Shown here one piece after another: positions 1-8,420 of a stretch of 64,000 bases of DNA. How positions within the stretch are numbered: position 1 is the stretch's first letter; each line of letters begins with the position of its first letter. Location of the stretch: positions 1,990,001 through 2,054,000 of the forward strand of contig NZ_CP085988.1 of the NCBI RefSeq assembly GCF_020736365.1, written 5' to 3'. Under the pieces are notes generated by a model. It was given only the letters and a program-made list of their open reading frames with translations. It did not search any database and had not been told where the DNA came from. Source of the stretch: Clostridium sp. M62/1. Lineage in GTDB: Bacteria; Bacillota; Clostridia; Lachnospirales; Lachnospiraceae. Made by a program: the position numbers and the translations under genes.

Positions 1-1
1 G

Positions 2-124
2 GCCGGAAAATCGGAGGGAGTCCGCCGGGTGGAGGAGATGTTCAACCAGGATGAAAAAAGCCGCAGGCAGGCGTCAGGGGAGCTTCTGTCCAGGTGGAAA
101 TCAGGATACAGGACCATGATTTAG
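2..124 (+). CDS. C-terminal end of an unidentified gene (cut by window start)
   Basis: An open frame runs from the left edge to a TAG at 122-124 and gives about 40 residues, charged and ending in YRTMI. No start is visible and no family can be recognised from this tail. It converges with the minus-strand nucleoid-associated gene that ends at 205. It could be a chance frame, but codon use looks like that of the neighbours. Confidence 0.4.
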   Translation, partial: AGKSEGVRRVEEMFNQDEKSRRQASGELLSRWKSGYRTMI

Positions 125-204
125 AAAAGCAGGCTCTGAGGAATCCGGAAAGGATCGCTCAGGGCCTGCTGTATTTTGGAAATTCGGGGCAGAAGGAGAA
201 AGGG

Positions 205-1215
205 CTACCGGGACACCAGATGGCCGATATTCTTGATCAGCACAGAGATGGTTCCGTCCGGGTTTGTGATAAACTCCACACGGTCCGGATTCTGGTATTC
301 CTCCATGGGAATCGTGATCTCGATGCCCGTATCGGTGGTCAGGCGCTGGCTTTTGAACTTTTTGACAGTCTGCTCGTTTTTGGGCTGTACGGTTTCGTAG
401 GACAGATTGTACTTCTCCATCTTTTCATCGAAGGCCTCCTGCATTTCCGGGCTGTCCGGAAATACCTTCTCCCGGAGGGACTCTACCTTGAGTGCGCCCT
501 CCTCCTCCAGCTCCTTGTAGATCACGTTTTTAATTTCCATTTTCCGTTCGGCATCGTCGTCGCCGTAGTATTTCCGGTTTACCTGATCCACAGCCTTCGT
601 TACGAGATCCAGCTTGGATTTCTGGGACAGGGGGGCGTGGCATTCCAGATACAGTTCAGAAAAATACAGGCGTTTTTCCCCGTTGACCTCATATTTTTTT
701 TCCGTTACGAGAAGCTCGCCTGTCCCCAGGTTTACGGCAAAGGCCTCAGAGAGCTTCTGGCCCTGTCCCGGCAGGAGAGCCCGCTGAAGGATAATGCTGT
801 TGCTGTTCTTTCCCTCCTTTTCACTGGTCAGGTGAGTGTAGGAGGTTTTATAATTCATCTTCAGGAAGGCCAGATAGTCGCTGCCGGAAGCAGAAAACAC
901 CACCACAGCCAGATCCGCCGGAGGAATGTCGATATTGGCATTCATAATGTCATAGAGAAGCTCTGCCAGACGTTTGCTTGTCTCCACAAAGTTTTCCGGC
1001 GTACACTGTTCAAGCAGCTTTTTGACCTCAGAGCCCTCTCCGAAGCGGCAGTGCTTCACATCGTCGCTCTCCGTAAATTTTTCGATATGAGCCTTCAAAA
1101 AATCTGAGAGATCCCCCGACAGATCAATGGGACAGTCGGAGAGGACAGGGACTCCCACACTGGAATCCAATATATGTACAATTCCAAGTTTCATAATCAT
1201 GTCTTCTGCTTTCAT
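205..1215 (-). CDS. Nucleoid-associated protein, NA37/YejK (NdpA) family
   Basis: A 336-residue soluble protein. The N-terminal pattern, a short strand followed by a VLSDCPIDL-like stretch and an acidic helix, and the overall length fit the 37-kDa nucleoid-associated family (PF04245). Members of that family bind DNA and are found with the nucleoid; their exact role in Clostridia is not settled. The start is set by GGAGGAA seven bases before the ATG at 1215. A promoter with 17-bp spacing lies at 1308-1336, so the gene is probably transcribed alone. The family call rests on sequence memory only. Confidence 0.75.
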   Translation of the reverse strand: MKAEDMIMKLGIVHILDSSVGVPVLSDCPIDLSGDLSDFLKAHIEKFTESDDVKHCRFGEGSEVKKLLEQCTPENFVETSKRLAELLYDIMNANIDIPPADLAVVVFSASGSDYLAFLKMNYKTSYTHLTSEKEGKNSNSIILQRALLPGQGQKLSEAFAVNLGTGELLVTEKKYEVNGEKRLYFSELYLECHAPLSQKSKLDLVTKAVDQVNRKYYGDDDAERKMEIKNVIYKELEEEGALKVESLREKVFPDSPEMQEAFDEKMEKYNLSYETVQPKNEQTVKKFKSQRLTTDTGIEITIPMEEYQNPDRVEFITNPDGTISVLIKNIGHLVSR

Positions 1216-1307
1216 ATGATTCCTCCAGATTAAAACGTAAAGCCAGTCTGAGCTGTGTCCGAATTATGCGGACAGGCAGGATGCAGACCTGGTAAAATTC
1301 TCATTGT

Positions 1308-1336
1308 ATTATAGCGGAACCGGCAAAAAAATTCAA
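1308..1336 (-). promoter_or_regulatory. Sigma-A promoter of the nucleoid-associated gene
   Basis: Read on the minus strand: TTGAAT (1336-1331), a 17-bp spacer, then TATAAT (1313-1308), about 95 bp before the ATG at 1215. Confidence 0.7.
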
Positions 1337-1420
1337 ATAGTAATGGATAAAGGCTGCGGGGCAGAGGATAGGGGAAGGGGGAAGGAGGAAAAGAGAGAGG
1401 CGGAATGGCAAGAAGAAGGA

Positions 1421-1474
1421 AAAAAGAACTCCCGCCTGGGAAGAGACTGTTCTGTCTCAGGCGGAAGTTTTTGC
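1421..1474 (-). terminator. Intrinsic terminator after the membrane-protein gene
   Basis: Stem AACTcCCGCCTG (1427-1438) pairs with CAGGCGGaAGTT (1458-1469). On the minus strand it is followed by a T-rich run; a run of five T on the plus side could make it bidirectional. It lies just past the stop at 1511. The rest of 1216-1510 is purine-rich and shows no gene. Confidence 0.7.
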
Positions 1475-1510
1475 AGAGGCTGATGTCATAAAACTCAGCA
1501 GCTTGCAGCT

Positions 1511-3301
1511 TTATGACATAGCACCTTCAGAGGGCTGGACTGCAGAGCCGGCAGCTGTCCCGGAACCTTCCGGGGCAGCTGCCGGTGCCTCAGGGACGGA
1601 AGGGGTGGTGATGCTTCGGATTTCCGTTACACTGCGGACATTTCCATCCTCGGAATAGGAAAATTCCAGCTGTGTGCCGGGCTGCATAAACGGAAGTCTT
1701 TCGTTTACATCGATAAATGCAGTGTACACATGGGAGTCGCCCTCAAGGGTGAAGTAGTAGCAGGTGCTTCCGGAAACAACAGCGTCTGCCACGGCGGCTA
1801 CGGTTCCGGAGATCTCTGTGCTCTCCGTTTCCTCGGGAAGCTCCACATCCTCAAGATTCAGCGCCTTTCTGTAATTGCTCTTGGCTTCATCGATAGTCTG
1901 CCCGGTGCCTACGATCTGGTACTGTTCGACATCTACGAAGGCGTACATCTTCACAAGCCCTGCGTTGTCCTTCAGGGAGATAAAGTAGGTAGGCCGGTCG
2001 GAAACATTTAAGAGCAGAGGGAAGGTAGCCGTGTAGTTCAGATGCTGAACCTGTCCCTGGGCTGAGGCCATGGCCGAGGTTTCTGTGGCTCCGGGCACGG
2101 TGTAAAATTTCGTTTCCTTCGTGCGGCAGTTGACGAGGACGAAGCCGATATTGGACTCGTCGGCGGTAACAGAGCTCATGCCTGTATAGAGATAGACATC
2201 GTCGTTGATTGCCATATAGTTGTAGCCATAGGTAGTGCGGCGCACATCCTTCTGTCCGAAAATGGAATTCAGATAGCCGTGCTGGAATTTTCCATTGTCA
2301 TCCAGCTGTGCGATCAGAAGATCCGCATAGTAGAGCTGATCGACCCACTGGGGAACCTCCTCCTTCGGGTACCAGACGCTCTCGCCTGTAACAGCATTGA
2401 CCATGACAGCACCGTTAATATCCTTGCCGTCCCACCAGCCGATGCGGTAGGAGATGGTCGGCGCGATCCAGTAGGGGGTTCCGCTGTCGTCAATCTCGAA
2501 GGAAACGGTCTCGAATATCTTCGTCGGATAGTTGAAGCGGATGTAGCGGTAGATATTGCGGAAGAAATATTCACTTGGGGAATATTTCATGCCGCTGTCC
2601 AGCCACACCAGGTTGGTCTCCTGGGTCACCATGTCAACGGTCAGGTAGGCCGGCAGTCCCTCCTGGTGGTTAAACAGCCATTTGATGGGATCTGCATACC
2701 GGAGAGGCGTCACGCGGTAGGGAGCGCCATTATAATTGATCTGGGTGTAATCGTTCTGAATCTCAAACTGGGAGACTAACTCCGTCATCTCACCCAGCTT
2801 TCTGCTTCCCAGACGGGAGGCAGTATCCTTGTCCACCACCGGAATCTGGGACATGTTCAACTCAGCCACATCCTCGGCGAAGTCACCATTTTCAATGGTA
2901 ATCAGGTCGCGGTACCTTGTGGCATTGAAAAACTGGATGCCTAAAAGGGAAGCGACAGTCATAAAAATGATGATGATGCCGATGGCAATAAAGCCGTACT
3001 TCAGAGGCCTTCCCATATTGACGCGGCTTTTTTTTCCGCTGTTTTTGCGGAACACAAACTGGCCGGTGGTCTCATCCCTGACCATCTCCACTCCGCGGCC
3101 GGAGCCGAGGGTCTGAAGAAAATCCTTCATATAGGAAAGAAAGTTGACCACAAGAACGATCAGAATGCAGAGGATAAGGAAGATAAAGAAATTCTTATCC
3201 TTTGGGTTAATTGCCGGAAGCATGGAATAAAACAGCAGAAAGATAAGCACTGCTGATATGAGAATCCTGACAATGATTGATGAAACATTTCTGGTTTTCA
3301 T
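1511..3301 (-). CDS. Large membrane-anchored protein of unknown function
   Basis: 596 residues from the ATG at 3301, chosen because AAAGGAGGA sits just upstream; an open frame runs back to 3550 but its extra 83 residues have no ribosome site and cover the promoter. Three hydrophobic segments are visible at about residues 8-28, 38-57 and 102-122. They are followed by some 470 residues with no long hydrophobic stretch, probably outside the cell, rich in Tyr and Asp and built of beta-like blocks (for example a WLDSGMKYSPSEYFF stretch). The last 30 residues are rich in Pro, Ala, Glu and Ser. I do not recognise the family. Its own promoter and terminator suggest a single-gene unit. Confidence 0.7.
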   Translation of the reverse strand: MKTRNVSSIIVRILISAVLIFLLFYSMLPAINPKDKNFFIFLILCILIVLVVNFLSYMKDFLQTLGSGRGVEMVRDETTGQFVFRKNSGKKSRVNMGRPLKYGFIAIGIIIIFMTVASLLGIQFFNATRYRDLITIENGDFAEDVAELNMSQIPVVDKDTASRLGSRKLGEMTELVSQFEIQNDYTQINYNGAPYRVTPLRYADPIKWLFNHQEGLPAYLTVDMVTQETNLVWLDSGMKYSPSEYFFRNIYRYIRFNYPTKIFETVSFEIDDSGTPYWIAPTISYRIGWWDGKDINGAVMVNAVTGESVWYPKEEVPQWVDQLYYADLLIAQLDDNGKFQHGYLNSIFGQKDVRRTTYGYNYMAINDDVYLYTGMSSVTADESNIGFVLVNCRTKETKFYTVPGATETSAMASAQGQVQHLNYTATFPLLLNVSDRPTYFISLKDNAGLVKMYAFVDVEQYQIVGTGQTIDEAKSNYRKALNLEDVELPEETESTEISGTVAAVADAVVSGSTCYYFTLEGDSHVYTAFIDVNERLPFMQPGTQLEFSYSEDGNVRSVTEIRSITTPSVPEAPAAAPEGSGTAAGSAVQPSEGAMS

Positions 3302-3329
3302 AAAGTCCTCCTTTATATATGTAGAAACT

Positions 3330-3357
3330 ATTGTATCATTTACAGGGAGAAAATCAA
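3330..3357 (-). promoter_or_regulatory. Sigma-A promoter of the membrane-protein gene
   Basis: On the minus strand: TTGATT (3357-3352), a 16-bp spacer, TACAAT (3335-3330), about 30 bp before the start codon at 3301. This supports the shorter start. Confidence 0.65.
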
Positions 3358-3662
3358 GGATACGGAGGGAACTTAATGGAAAATTAATGGAATTGAGGAT
3401 GAAATGCTGCGGATTTTTATAAGACGTCAGGAAAAATGAAAAATACAGGAGGAAGAGGAGGAAAGAATAGCATATCCGAAGGAGATGGTATAATAGCGAG
3501 GAAAGCGCATGCCATGCTTGCATGAGTATGCATTTGACGAGCAGTTTCATCGAGACGTTAGTCGAGATGGTATAATAGTTGAGAGCCTGTGATTTCGGCG
3601 AAGACGGCTGCAGGCATCTGAAGACCAGAAATATGATAGAGGATGAGAGAGGAGAGGAAGAG

Positions 3663-4043
3663 ATGAACCTGAAAAAAATACATCATGCGGCAATTATTGT
3701 ATCGGATTACAGGAAATCCAGAGAGTTTTACGTGGACAAGCTGGGCTTTGAGGTGATCCGTGAGAATTACAGGGCAGACCGGGGTGACTACAAACTGGAT
3801 CTGCAGATGGACGGCTGCGAGCTGGAGCTGTTTGGAATAGCGGGAGCGCCCAAGCGTCTGTCCTATCCGGAAGCCTGCGGGCTCAGGCATCTGGCATTCG
3901 CTGTGGAAGATATAGAGGAGACAGTGAGGGAATTAAACGATATGGGAATCGAAACGGAGCCTGTAAGGGTGGATGAATTTACCGGGAAGAGGATGACATT
4001 CTTCAAGGATCCAGACGGACTGCCGCTGGAGCTGCATGAGTGA
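3663..4043 (+). CDS. VOC (glyoxalase/dioxygenase fold) protein, YaeR-like
   Basis: 127 residues. The two beta-alpha-beta-beta-beta modules of the vicinal-oxygen-chelate fold can be followed: IHHAAIIVSD with a candidate metal His near residue 7-8, a mid-chain CELELFG Glu strand, GLRHLAFAV with the second His, and a closing PDGLPLELHE Glu. This length and motif set match the small YaeR/GloA2-type proteins, whose substrates are mostly unknown. The start at 3663 follows a purine-rich GAGGAGAGGAAGAG site; an in-frame start at 3579 has no such site. A TATAAT at 3571-3576 could be its -10 box. Confidence 0.75.
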   Translation: MNLKKIHHAAIIVSDYRKSREFYVDKLGFEVIRENYRADRGDYKLDLQMDGCELELFGIAGAPKRLSYPEACGLRHLAFAVEDIEETVRELNDMGIETEPVRVDEFTGKRMTFFKDPDGLPLELHE

Positions 4044-4131
4044 TGAGATGGGGCGGATACGTTTCCGGAGACTGAGAAAGGGACAGCAGAGACAGATGAC
4101 AAAAAGCATTGAAATAATGAAATAATATGAG

Positions 4132-4168
4132 AGAGGGCCTTTGAACAGATCGTTCAGAAGCCCTCTTC
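4132..4168 (+). terminator. Hairpin after the VOC gene, weak terminator
   Basis: AGAGGGC (4132-4138) pairs with GCCCTCT (4160-4166), with further imperfect pairing inside. Only a short TTC follows, so termination is uncertain. Confidence 0.4.
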
Positions 4169-4220
4169 ATGAATGCGATAAGCCGGTATTGGAATCATTT
4201 AAATCCCGATCCTTAAAAAG

Positions 4221-4293
4221 TGGAGACAACGGGATTCGAACCCGCGGCCTTTGCGTTGCGAACGCAACGCTCTCCCAGCTGAGCTATGTCCCC
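4221..4293 (-). tRNA. tRNA-Ala (anticodon CGC)
   Basis: Read on the minus strand: acceptor GGGGACA pairs with TGTCTCC (one G-T), D arm GCTC/GAGC, anticodon stem TTGCG/CGCAA with loop TTCGCAA giving anticodon CGC, and T arm GCGGG-TTCGAAT-CCCGT. 73 nt, CCA not encoded. It reads GCG alanine codons. Confidence 0.93.
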
Positions 4294-4679
4294 GTTTCAT
4301 AAAACAATTTTATTATAGCACTCTGTCAGGCAAAATCAAGATTTGAGATGGAAAATTATGCGGGGCTGGCCGTTAAACTGCAAAAAAAAGGGAAAGGTAG
4401 GAAAAATGGAAAGAAAAAAGGGGGAGCCCGGCAGGCGTCCAGCCTGCCGGGATATGAAAAAGAATTAAGTAGCAAGCAGTGTTTTCTGTCTTGCTGACTG
4501 TATCATACCAATCAGGTGTGAAGAAACTGTGGTGAAAATGTGAAAAAAGTGTGTTTCCGTGAACTGAGAAGAAGATAAAAAGCAGCAGAGGAAAGAAAAG
4601 AAACAAGAGGGGCTCCAGCCGCAAGAAAATCATAAGAAAATCTTTAACATTTCCTGCCAGATGTTCCTTTTTGCAGATA
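4294..4679. other. Gene-free stretch between tRNA-Ala and the LoaP promoter
   Basis: AT-rich and full of A runs. Open frames here (for example on the minus strand at 4373-4633) have no ribosome site and a low-complexity translation, so I do not call them. The only clear structure is the strong hairpin at 4427-4451, listed separately. Confidence 0.6.
4411..4451 (-). terminator. Strong minus-strand terminator with no matching gene
   Basis: A perfect 10-bp stem, CCCGGCAGGC (4427-4436) with GCCTGCCGGG (4442-4451), loop GTCCA. On the minus strand it is followed by CTCCCCC and a run of six T. No coding gene reads into it; it may end an antisense or small RNA, or stop transcription entering tRNA-Ala. 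Confidence 0.65.
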
Positions 4680-4708
4680 TTGACCGTATTTTCAAATGGT
4701 GTTATAAT
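4680..4708 (+). promoter_or_regulatory. Promoter of the polysaccharide operon
   Basis: TTGACC (4680-4685), 17-bp spacer, TATAAT (4703-4708). Nearly consensus sigma-A. Transcription would start near 4715 and leave a leader of about 283 nt before loaP. Confidence 0.85.
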
Positions 4709-4714
4709 TTACAG

Positions 4715-4997
4715 GCATAAAAAGAGTTTTGCGCCTGGACAAAAAAGGCCGGTATCGGCTCTGTTCAGGAGCGAAATTTACGGAAAAAATCGCGGAACCT
4801 TCGTAAAGCTAATGGGGCATATGCAAGGAAGAAGTGAGGTTATAAAAGGGAGAGATCCGGGATATTTTTGATTGCGGGTATGGCGAAGCTATACCCAAAA
4901 TTGTATTTTACGTCTATGCTTTTGACGATTTCTGCCGGCTTTTTGAGTGCAGATAAAGCGTTGAAAGAGAACAAGAAAAATAGAACAGGAGACTGAC
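4715..4997 (+). promoter_or_regulatory. Structured 5' leader of the loaP operon (candidate LoaP-binding RNA)
   Basis: Two hairpins stand out. Hairpin 1: CCTGGAC (4734-4740) pairs with GTTCAGG (4763-4769), enclosing a second 5-bp stem GGCCG/CGGCT (4747-4751 with 4756-4760), so it is a two-stem structure with an A-rich internal loop. Hairpin 2: GGGTATGGC (4876-4884) pairs over 9 bp (one G-U) with GCTATACCC (4888-4896) across a GAA loop. LoaP proteins are known to recruit to an RNA hairpin in the leader of the operon they control, so either hairpin is a candidate target; which one is inference. Confidence 0.6.
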
Positions 4998-5528
4998 ATG
5001 TGGTATGTGATCCAGACAACGACTGGAAAAGAAGAGGAGCTTGCCGGGATTGTGAGAAGGAATGTTTCCCATGCACTGTACGGCTCCTGTTTTTCGATGA
5101 AGCGGGAGCTTTTAAAACGGCTTGGAGGCAGATGGACGGCGGTTACGGAGACTATGTTTCCATCCTACGTGTTTTTAGAGACAGAGCAGCCGGAACGGCT
5201 TTTTTATGAGCTGAAGAGACTGCCGGAGTATACCAGGCTTTTAGGCGACAATGAGGGATGTTTTATTCCCATTGAAAAGGAGGAAGAGAATTTCCTCAAT
5301 ATCCTGCGCAGAAATGAAAAAGAAACGTGCGTCGCCGGACTAACGACGCTTGACTTAGATGAGGACGGAGGGATCCGGAAAGCAGACGGACCCCTTCAGT
5401 TTTTTTTAGATAAAATTGTAAAGCTGAATCTCAGGAAAAGGTTCGCTGTGGTGGAACTGAAGGTTGCCGGGAAAGAGTGGAGGGCAATGATGGGAATTCG
5501 GCTGAGGAAAGATGTTGAAAGAGGATAA
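4998..5528 (+). CDS. loaP: LoaP-type transcription antiterminator (NusG paralogue)
   Basis: 176 residues opening with MWYVIQTTTGKEEE, the hallmark of a NusG N-terminal domain, followed by MFPSYVFLETE, the core strand of that domain. The C-terminal part (about 120-176, with VKLNLRKRFAVVELKVAGKE) fits the KOW domain. Stand-alone NusG paralogues placed first in long polysaccharide or secondary-metabolite operons of Firmicutes are LoaP; they make RNA polymerase read through terminators across the whole operon. Position, size and the structured leader all agree. The ribosome site ACAGGAGA precedes the ATG. RfaH would be the enterobacterial counterpart but is not expected here. Confidence 0.85.
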   Translation: MWYVIQTTTGKEEELAGIVRRNVSHALYGSCFSMKRELLKRLGGRWTAVTETMFPSYVFLETEQPERLFYELKRLPEYTRLLGDNEGCFIPIEKEEENFLNILRRNEKETCVAGLTTLDLDEDGGIRKADGPLQFFLDKIVKLNLRKRFAVVELKVAGKEWRAMMGIRLRKDVERG

Positions 5529-5626
5529 ATCATATAGAAGCTGACGGCTGAATAGGCCGTATGGGAAATGAGGGAGTCTCGTGGAAGGGGCTCTTATTTT
5601 TTTGCGTGAAAGAGGAGGAGAGAGGT

Positions 5627-6829
5627 ATGATGAAGGTTCCATTTTCGCCGCCGGATATTACGGAAGAAGAAATCAGTGAGGTGGCTGAGGCCATGCGATC
5701 TGGCTGGATTACCACTGGTCCCAGAACAAAGAAGTTTGAACAGGAGATTGCAGCTTTTACAGGAACGAAACGTGCTGTCTGTCTGAATTCAGCGACTGCC
5801 TGTATGGAGCTGACTCTTCTGCTCCTTGGAATCGGAGAAGGAGACGAGGTGATTACCAGTGCATATACCTACACAGCAAGCGCCAGCGTTGTCTGCCATG
5901 TGGGAGCGAAACTGGTTCTGGTAGATACGGCTCCTGATTCCTTCGAGATGGACTACGATAAGCTGGAGCAGGCAATTACAGAAAGAACGAAGGCTGTTAT
6001 TCCGGTGGATTTGGCGGGAGTAGTCTGCGATTATGACAGGATATTTGAGATTGTGGAAAGAAAACGCGAGCTGTTCCATGCTGAAAATGAACTTCAGAAG
6101 GCTATCGGAAGGGTTGCTGTATTGGCTGACGCTGCTCACGCTTTTGGAGCGTCCAGGAAAGGTAAAATGTGCGGGCAGATCGCAGATTTTACCAGCTTTT
6201 CTTTCCATGCTGTAAAAAATCTGACTACAGCGGAGGGGGGAGCTGTCACCTGGAATGAAATCCCGGGGATAGACAGCGACTGGATATATGGACAGTATCA
6301 GCTTCTTTCCCTGCATGGACAGAATAAGGATGCTCTAGCAAAGACGAAACTTGGAGCATGGGAATATGACATTGTGGGAACCTATTACAAATGTAATATG
6401 ACGGACATTATGGCGGCTATCGGACTGGTGCAGTTTAAACGCTATCCTGAGCTGTTAAAGAGAAGAAGAGAGATCATCGAACGATATGAGGCTGGACTGG
6501 CTGGACTTCCAGTGGAGAGTCTGAAACATGATGACGGGGACAGCAGTTCCAGTCGCCATCTTTACCTTCTGAGACTTACCGGAAAGGATGTATCATACAG
6601 AAATCAGGTAATCGAGAAGCTGGCAGAGCGTGGAGTTGCGGCGAATGTACATTATAAACCGCTTCCTATGCATACGGCCTATAAAAATCTGGGATTTGAT
6701 ATAAAGGATTTTCCTAATGCATACCGGATGTACGAAAATGAGGTTACTCTGCCGCTACATACATGCCTGACCGATGAGCAGGTGGATTATGTGATCAGCG
6801 CGCTGAAGGATATTCTGGAGGAGCGATGA
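5627..6829 (+). CDS. DegT/DnrJ/EryC1/StrS-type PLP aminotransferase
   Basis: 400 residues. N-terminal PFSPPDITEEEI and RSGWITTGP are typical of sugar aminotransferases that act on nucleotide-linked keto-sugars. The PLP lysine is about K197 in SFHAVKNLTTAEGG, and the Asp that contacts the pyridine nitrogen is about D168 in LADAAHAFGA. The start at 5627 follows AGAGGAGGAGAGAGG; the frame extends to 5561 without a ribosome site. It probably makes an amino sugar for the first residue of the repeat unit. No dehydratase partner lies in the window, so the keto-sugar must come from elsewhere. It overlaps the next gene by four bases (ATGA). Confidence 0.88.
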   Translation: MMKVPFSPPDITEEEISEVAEAMRSGWITTGPRTKKFEQEIAAFTGTKRAVCLNSATACMELTLLLLGIGEGDEVITSAYTYTASASVVCHVGAKLVLVDTAPDSFEMDYDKLEQAITERTKAVIPVDLAGVVCDYDRIFEIVERKRELFHAENELQKAIGRVAVLADAAHAFGASRKGKMCGQIADFTSFSFHAVKNLTTAEGGAVTWNEIPGIDSDWIYGQYQLLSLHGQNKDALAKTKLGAWEYDIVGTYYKCNMTDIMAAIGLVQFKRYPELLKRRREIIERYEAGLAGLPVESLKHDDGDSSSSRHLYLLRLTGKDVSYRNQVIEKLAERGVAANVHYKPLPMHTAYKNLGFDIKDFPNAYRMYENEVTLPLHTCLTDEQVDYVISALKDILEER

Positions 6830-7545
6830 AGAAAAAAGTGAGAAAGACACTGTGGAGGGAATGGGGGGAACTTCCGGAATTTATGAGAAACGAGGAAGTG
6901 AAGCCCTACTATGAGGCGCTCAACAGGAGGCGGGGGAGCATCGCAGTTAAGAGGACATTTGATTTTGCCATGTCTTCTGTTATGCTGGCGGCACTTTCCC
7001 CCGTATTTGCCGCACTGGCCCTTATGATCAAACTGGATTCCAAAGGGCCTGTGTTTTACAGACAGGAGAGAGTGACCCAGTACGGCAGAGTATTTAAAAT
7101 ATATAAATTCCGTACCATGGTTCAGGATGCAGATAAAATCGGAAGCCTGGTAACCACAAGTGGAGACGAGAGAATCACGAGAGTGGGGAAACGGCTTCGC
7201 GGATGCCGGCTGGACGAGCTGCCACAGCTCATCAATATCTGGAAGGGAGAAATGAGCTTCGTAGGGACAAGGCCTGAGGTGGTGAAGTACGTCAAACAGT
7301 ACACCAGGGAAATGTACGCCACGCTCCTGCTGCCTGCGGGGGTGACATCGGAGGCAAGCGTAATGTTTAAGGATGAAGATGAAATGATTGCCGAAGGGGT
7401 GAAGGAAGGGCTGAGCGTGGACGAGGTGTACGTGGAGAGAGTGCTGCCGGAGAAGATGAAAGGGAATCTGGATGGAGTTAGAAGGTTCTCGGTGGTTAAA
7501 GAAATGTTGATTTTAATAAAAACAGTAGTTGCTGTAACTAGATAA
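6826..7545 (+). CDS. Initiating sugar transferase (undecaprenyl-phosphate sugar-1-phosphate transferase)
   Basis: 239 residues of the bacterial sugar transferase family (PF02397). One membrane segment lies at about 46-68, then the family signatures KFRTM (94-98), RLDELPQLIN (about 128-137) and SFVGTRPE (about 144-151). It has the short form without the extra N-terminal membrane domain, as in EpsL/PglC-like enzymes. It would load the first sugar phosphate onto the lipid carrier at the inner face of the membrane. Translationally coupled to the aminotransferase, which suggests that the first sugar is an amino sugar (inference). It is the last gene with the base composition of the flanking chromosome. 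Confidence 0.9.
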   Translation: MKKKVRKTLWREWGELPEFMRNEEVKPYYEALNRRRGSIAVKRTFDFAMSSVMLAALSPVFAALALMIKLDSKGPVFYRQERVTQYGRVFKIYKFRTMVQDADKIGSLVTTSGDERITRVGKRLRGCRLDELPQLINIWKGEMSFVGTRPEVVKYVKQYTREMYATLLLPAGVTSEASVMFKDEDEMIAEGVKEGLSVDEVYVERVLPEKMKGNLDGVRRFSVVKEMLILIKTVVAVTR

Positions 7546-7554
7546 GGAGTTGCG

Positions 7555-8373
7555 ATGGACCATAAATTCAGTGTTTTAATGTCACTGTATATAAAAGAAA
7601 AAGTGGAATATTTTCAAGAGTGTATGGAAAGTATTTTGAATCAAACAATATTGCCAAATGAGATAGTAATTGTAGAAGACGGCCCGATTTCAAAAGATGT
7701 TTATGAAGCTATACAATTTTATGAAAAAAAATATCCTGATCTAATAAAACGAGTACCATTAAAGAAGAATAGAGGACTTGGGCTGGCCTTGGCTGAAGGA
7801 GTGAAAGCATGTAACTATGATTTGATAGCTAGAATGGATACAGACGATATTTGCGCTCCAACGCGCTTTGAGTTGCAATTAGAAGAATTTAAAAAGAATA
7901 GTCATTTAGACATTGTGGGGGGATATATTAAAGAGTTTGAAGGCGTAAAAGAAAATGTACTTGCAGAGAGAAAAGTTCCTCTTAGTTACAAAGAGATATG
8001 TAAATATCAGAGGAAAAGAAGCGCCTTTAATCACATGACAGTAATGTATAAAAAGAAAGCGGTGTTAAATGCGGGTAATTATAAAGATGCTCTTTACATG
8101 GAAGATGATCTGCTCTGGTGTGATATGTTGAGAAAAGGAGCTTACGGAATTAATATACCGGTTGATTTAGTCTATGTTAGAACCGGGCTTGCAATGATTA
8201 GGAGAAGAGGCGGTTGGGAATACTTCAAGCATTATTGCAATGGAAGAAAAAAGATCCGAAAAACAGGTTTTATTTCAGATTGGGATTATCTTAGTACAAT
8301 TCTTATTCAATTTATAGTTTGCCTTATGCCAGAGCAACTTAGATTCGCCTTTTTTAAAAGGATTTTGAGATAA
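7555..8373 (+). CDS. Family 2 glycosyltransferase
   Basis: 272 residues with a GT-A fold: FSVLMSLYIKE, the nucleotide-binding Asp in IVIVEDGP (38-44) and the metal-binding MDTDD (94-98). The C-terminal YMEDDLLWCDM fits the ED motif of the acceptor site. It is predicted to add a sugar to the lipid-linked repeat unit at the cytoplasmic face. From this gene on the sequence is clearly AT-rich and uses A/T-ending codons, unlike the two genes before it. Sugar and linkage cannot be read from sequence. Confidence 0.87.
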   Translation: MDHKFSVLMSLYIKEKVEYFQECMESILNQTILPNEIVIVEDGPISKDVYEAIQFYEKKYPDLIKRVPLKKNRGLGLALAEGVKACNYDLIARMDTDDICAPTRFELQLEEFKKNSHLDIVGGYIKEFEGVKENVLAERKVPLSYKEICKYQRKRSAFNHMTVMYKKKAVLNAGNYKDALYMEDDLLWCDMLRKGAYGINIPVDLVYVRTGLAMIRRRGGWEYFKHYCNGRKKIRKTGFISDWDYLSTILIQFIVCLMPEQLRFAFFKRILR

Positions 8374-8420
8374 CTTACTAACTAGCATCAAAAAAAAATT
8401 AAATTAGAGAGGAAAAATTT

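Noticed and set aside
94..1107. Long plus-strand open frame of 337 codons
   Set aside because: It lies on the opposite strand of the nucleoid-associated gene, has no ribosome site and its translation resembles no protein; it is a shadow of the GC-biased real gene.
2279..2779. Plus-strand open frame inside the membrane-protein gene
   Set aside because: Antisense to a gene with good promoter, ribosome site and domain-like translation.
4373..4633. Minus-strand frame with hydrophobic translation
   Set aside because: Low-complexity Phe/Leu-rich product from an A-rich region, no ribosome site, and crossed by the terminator hairpin.
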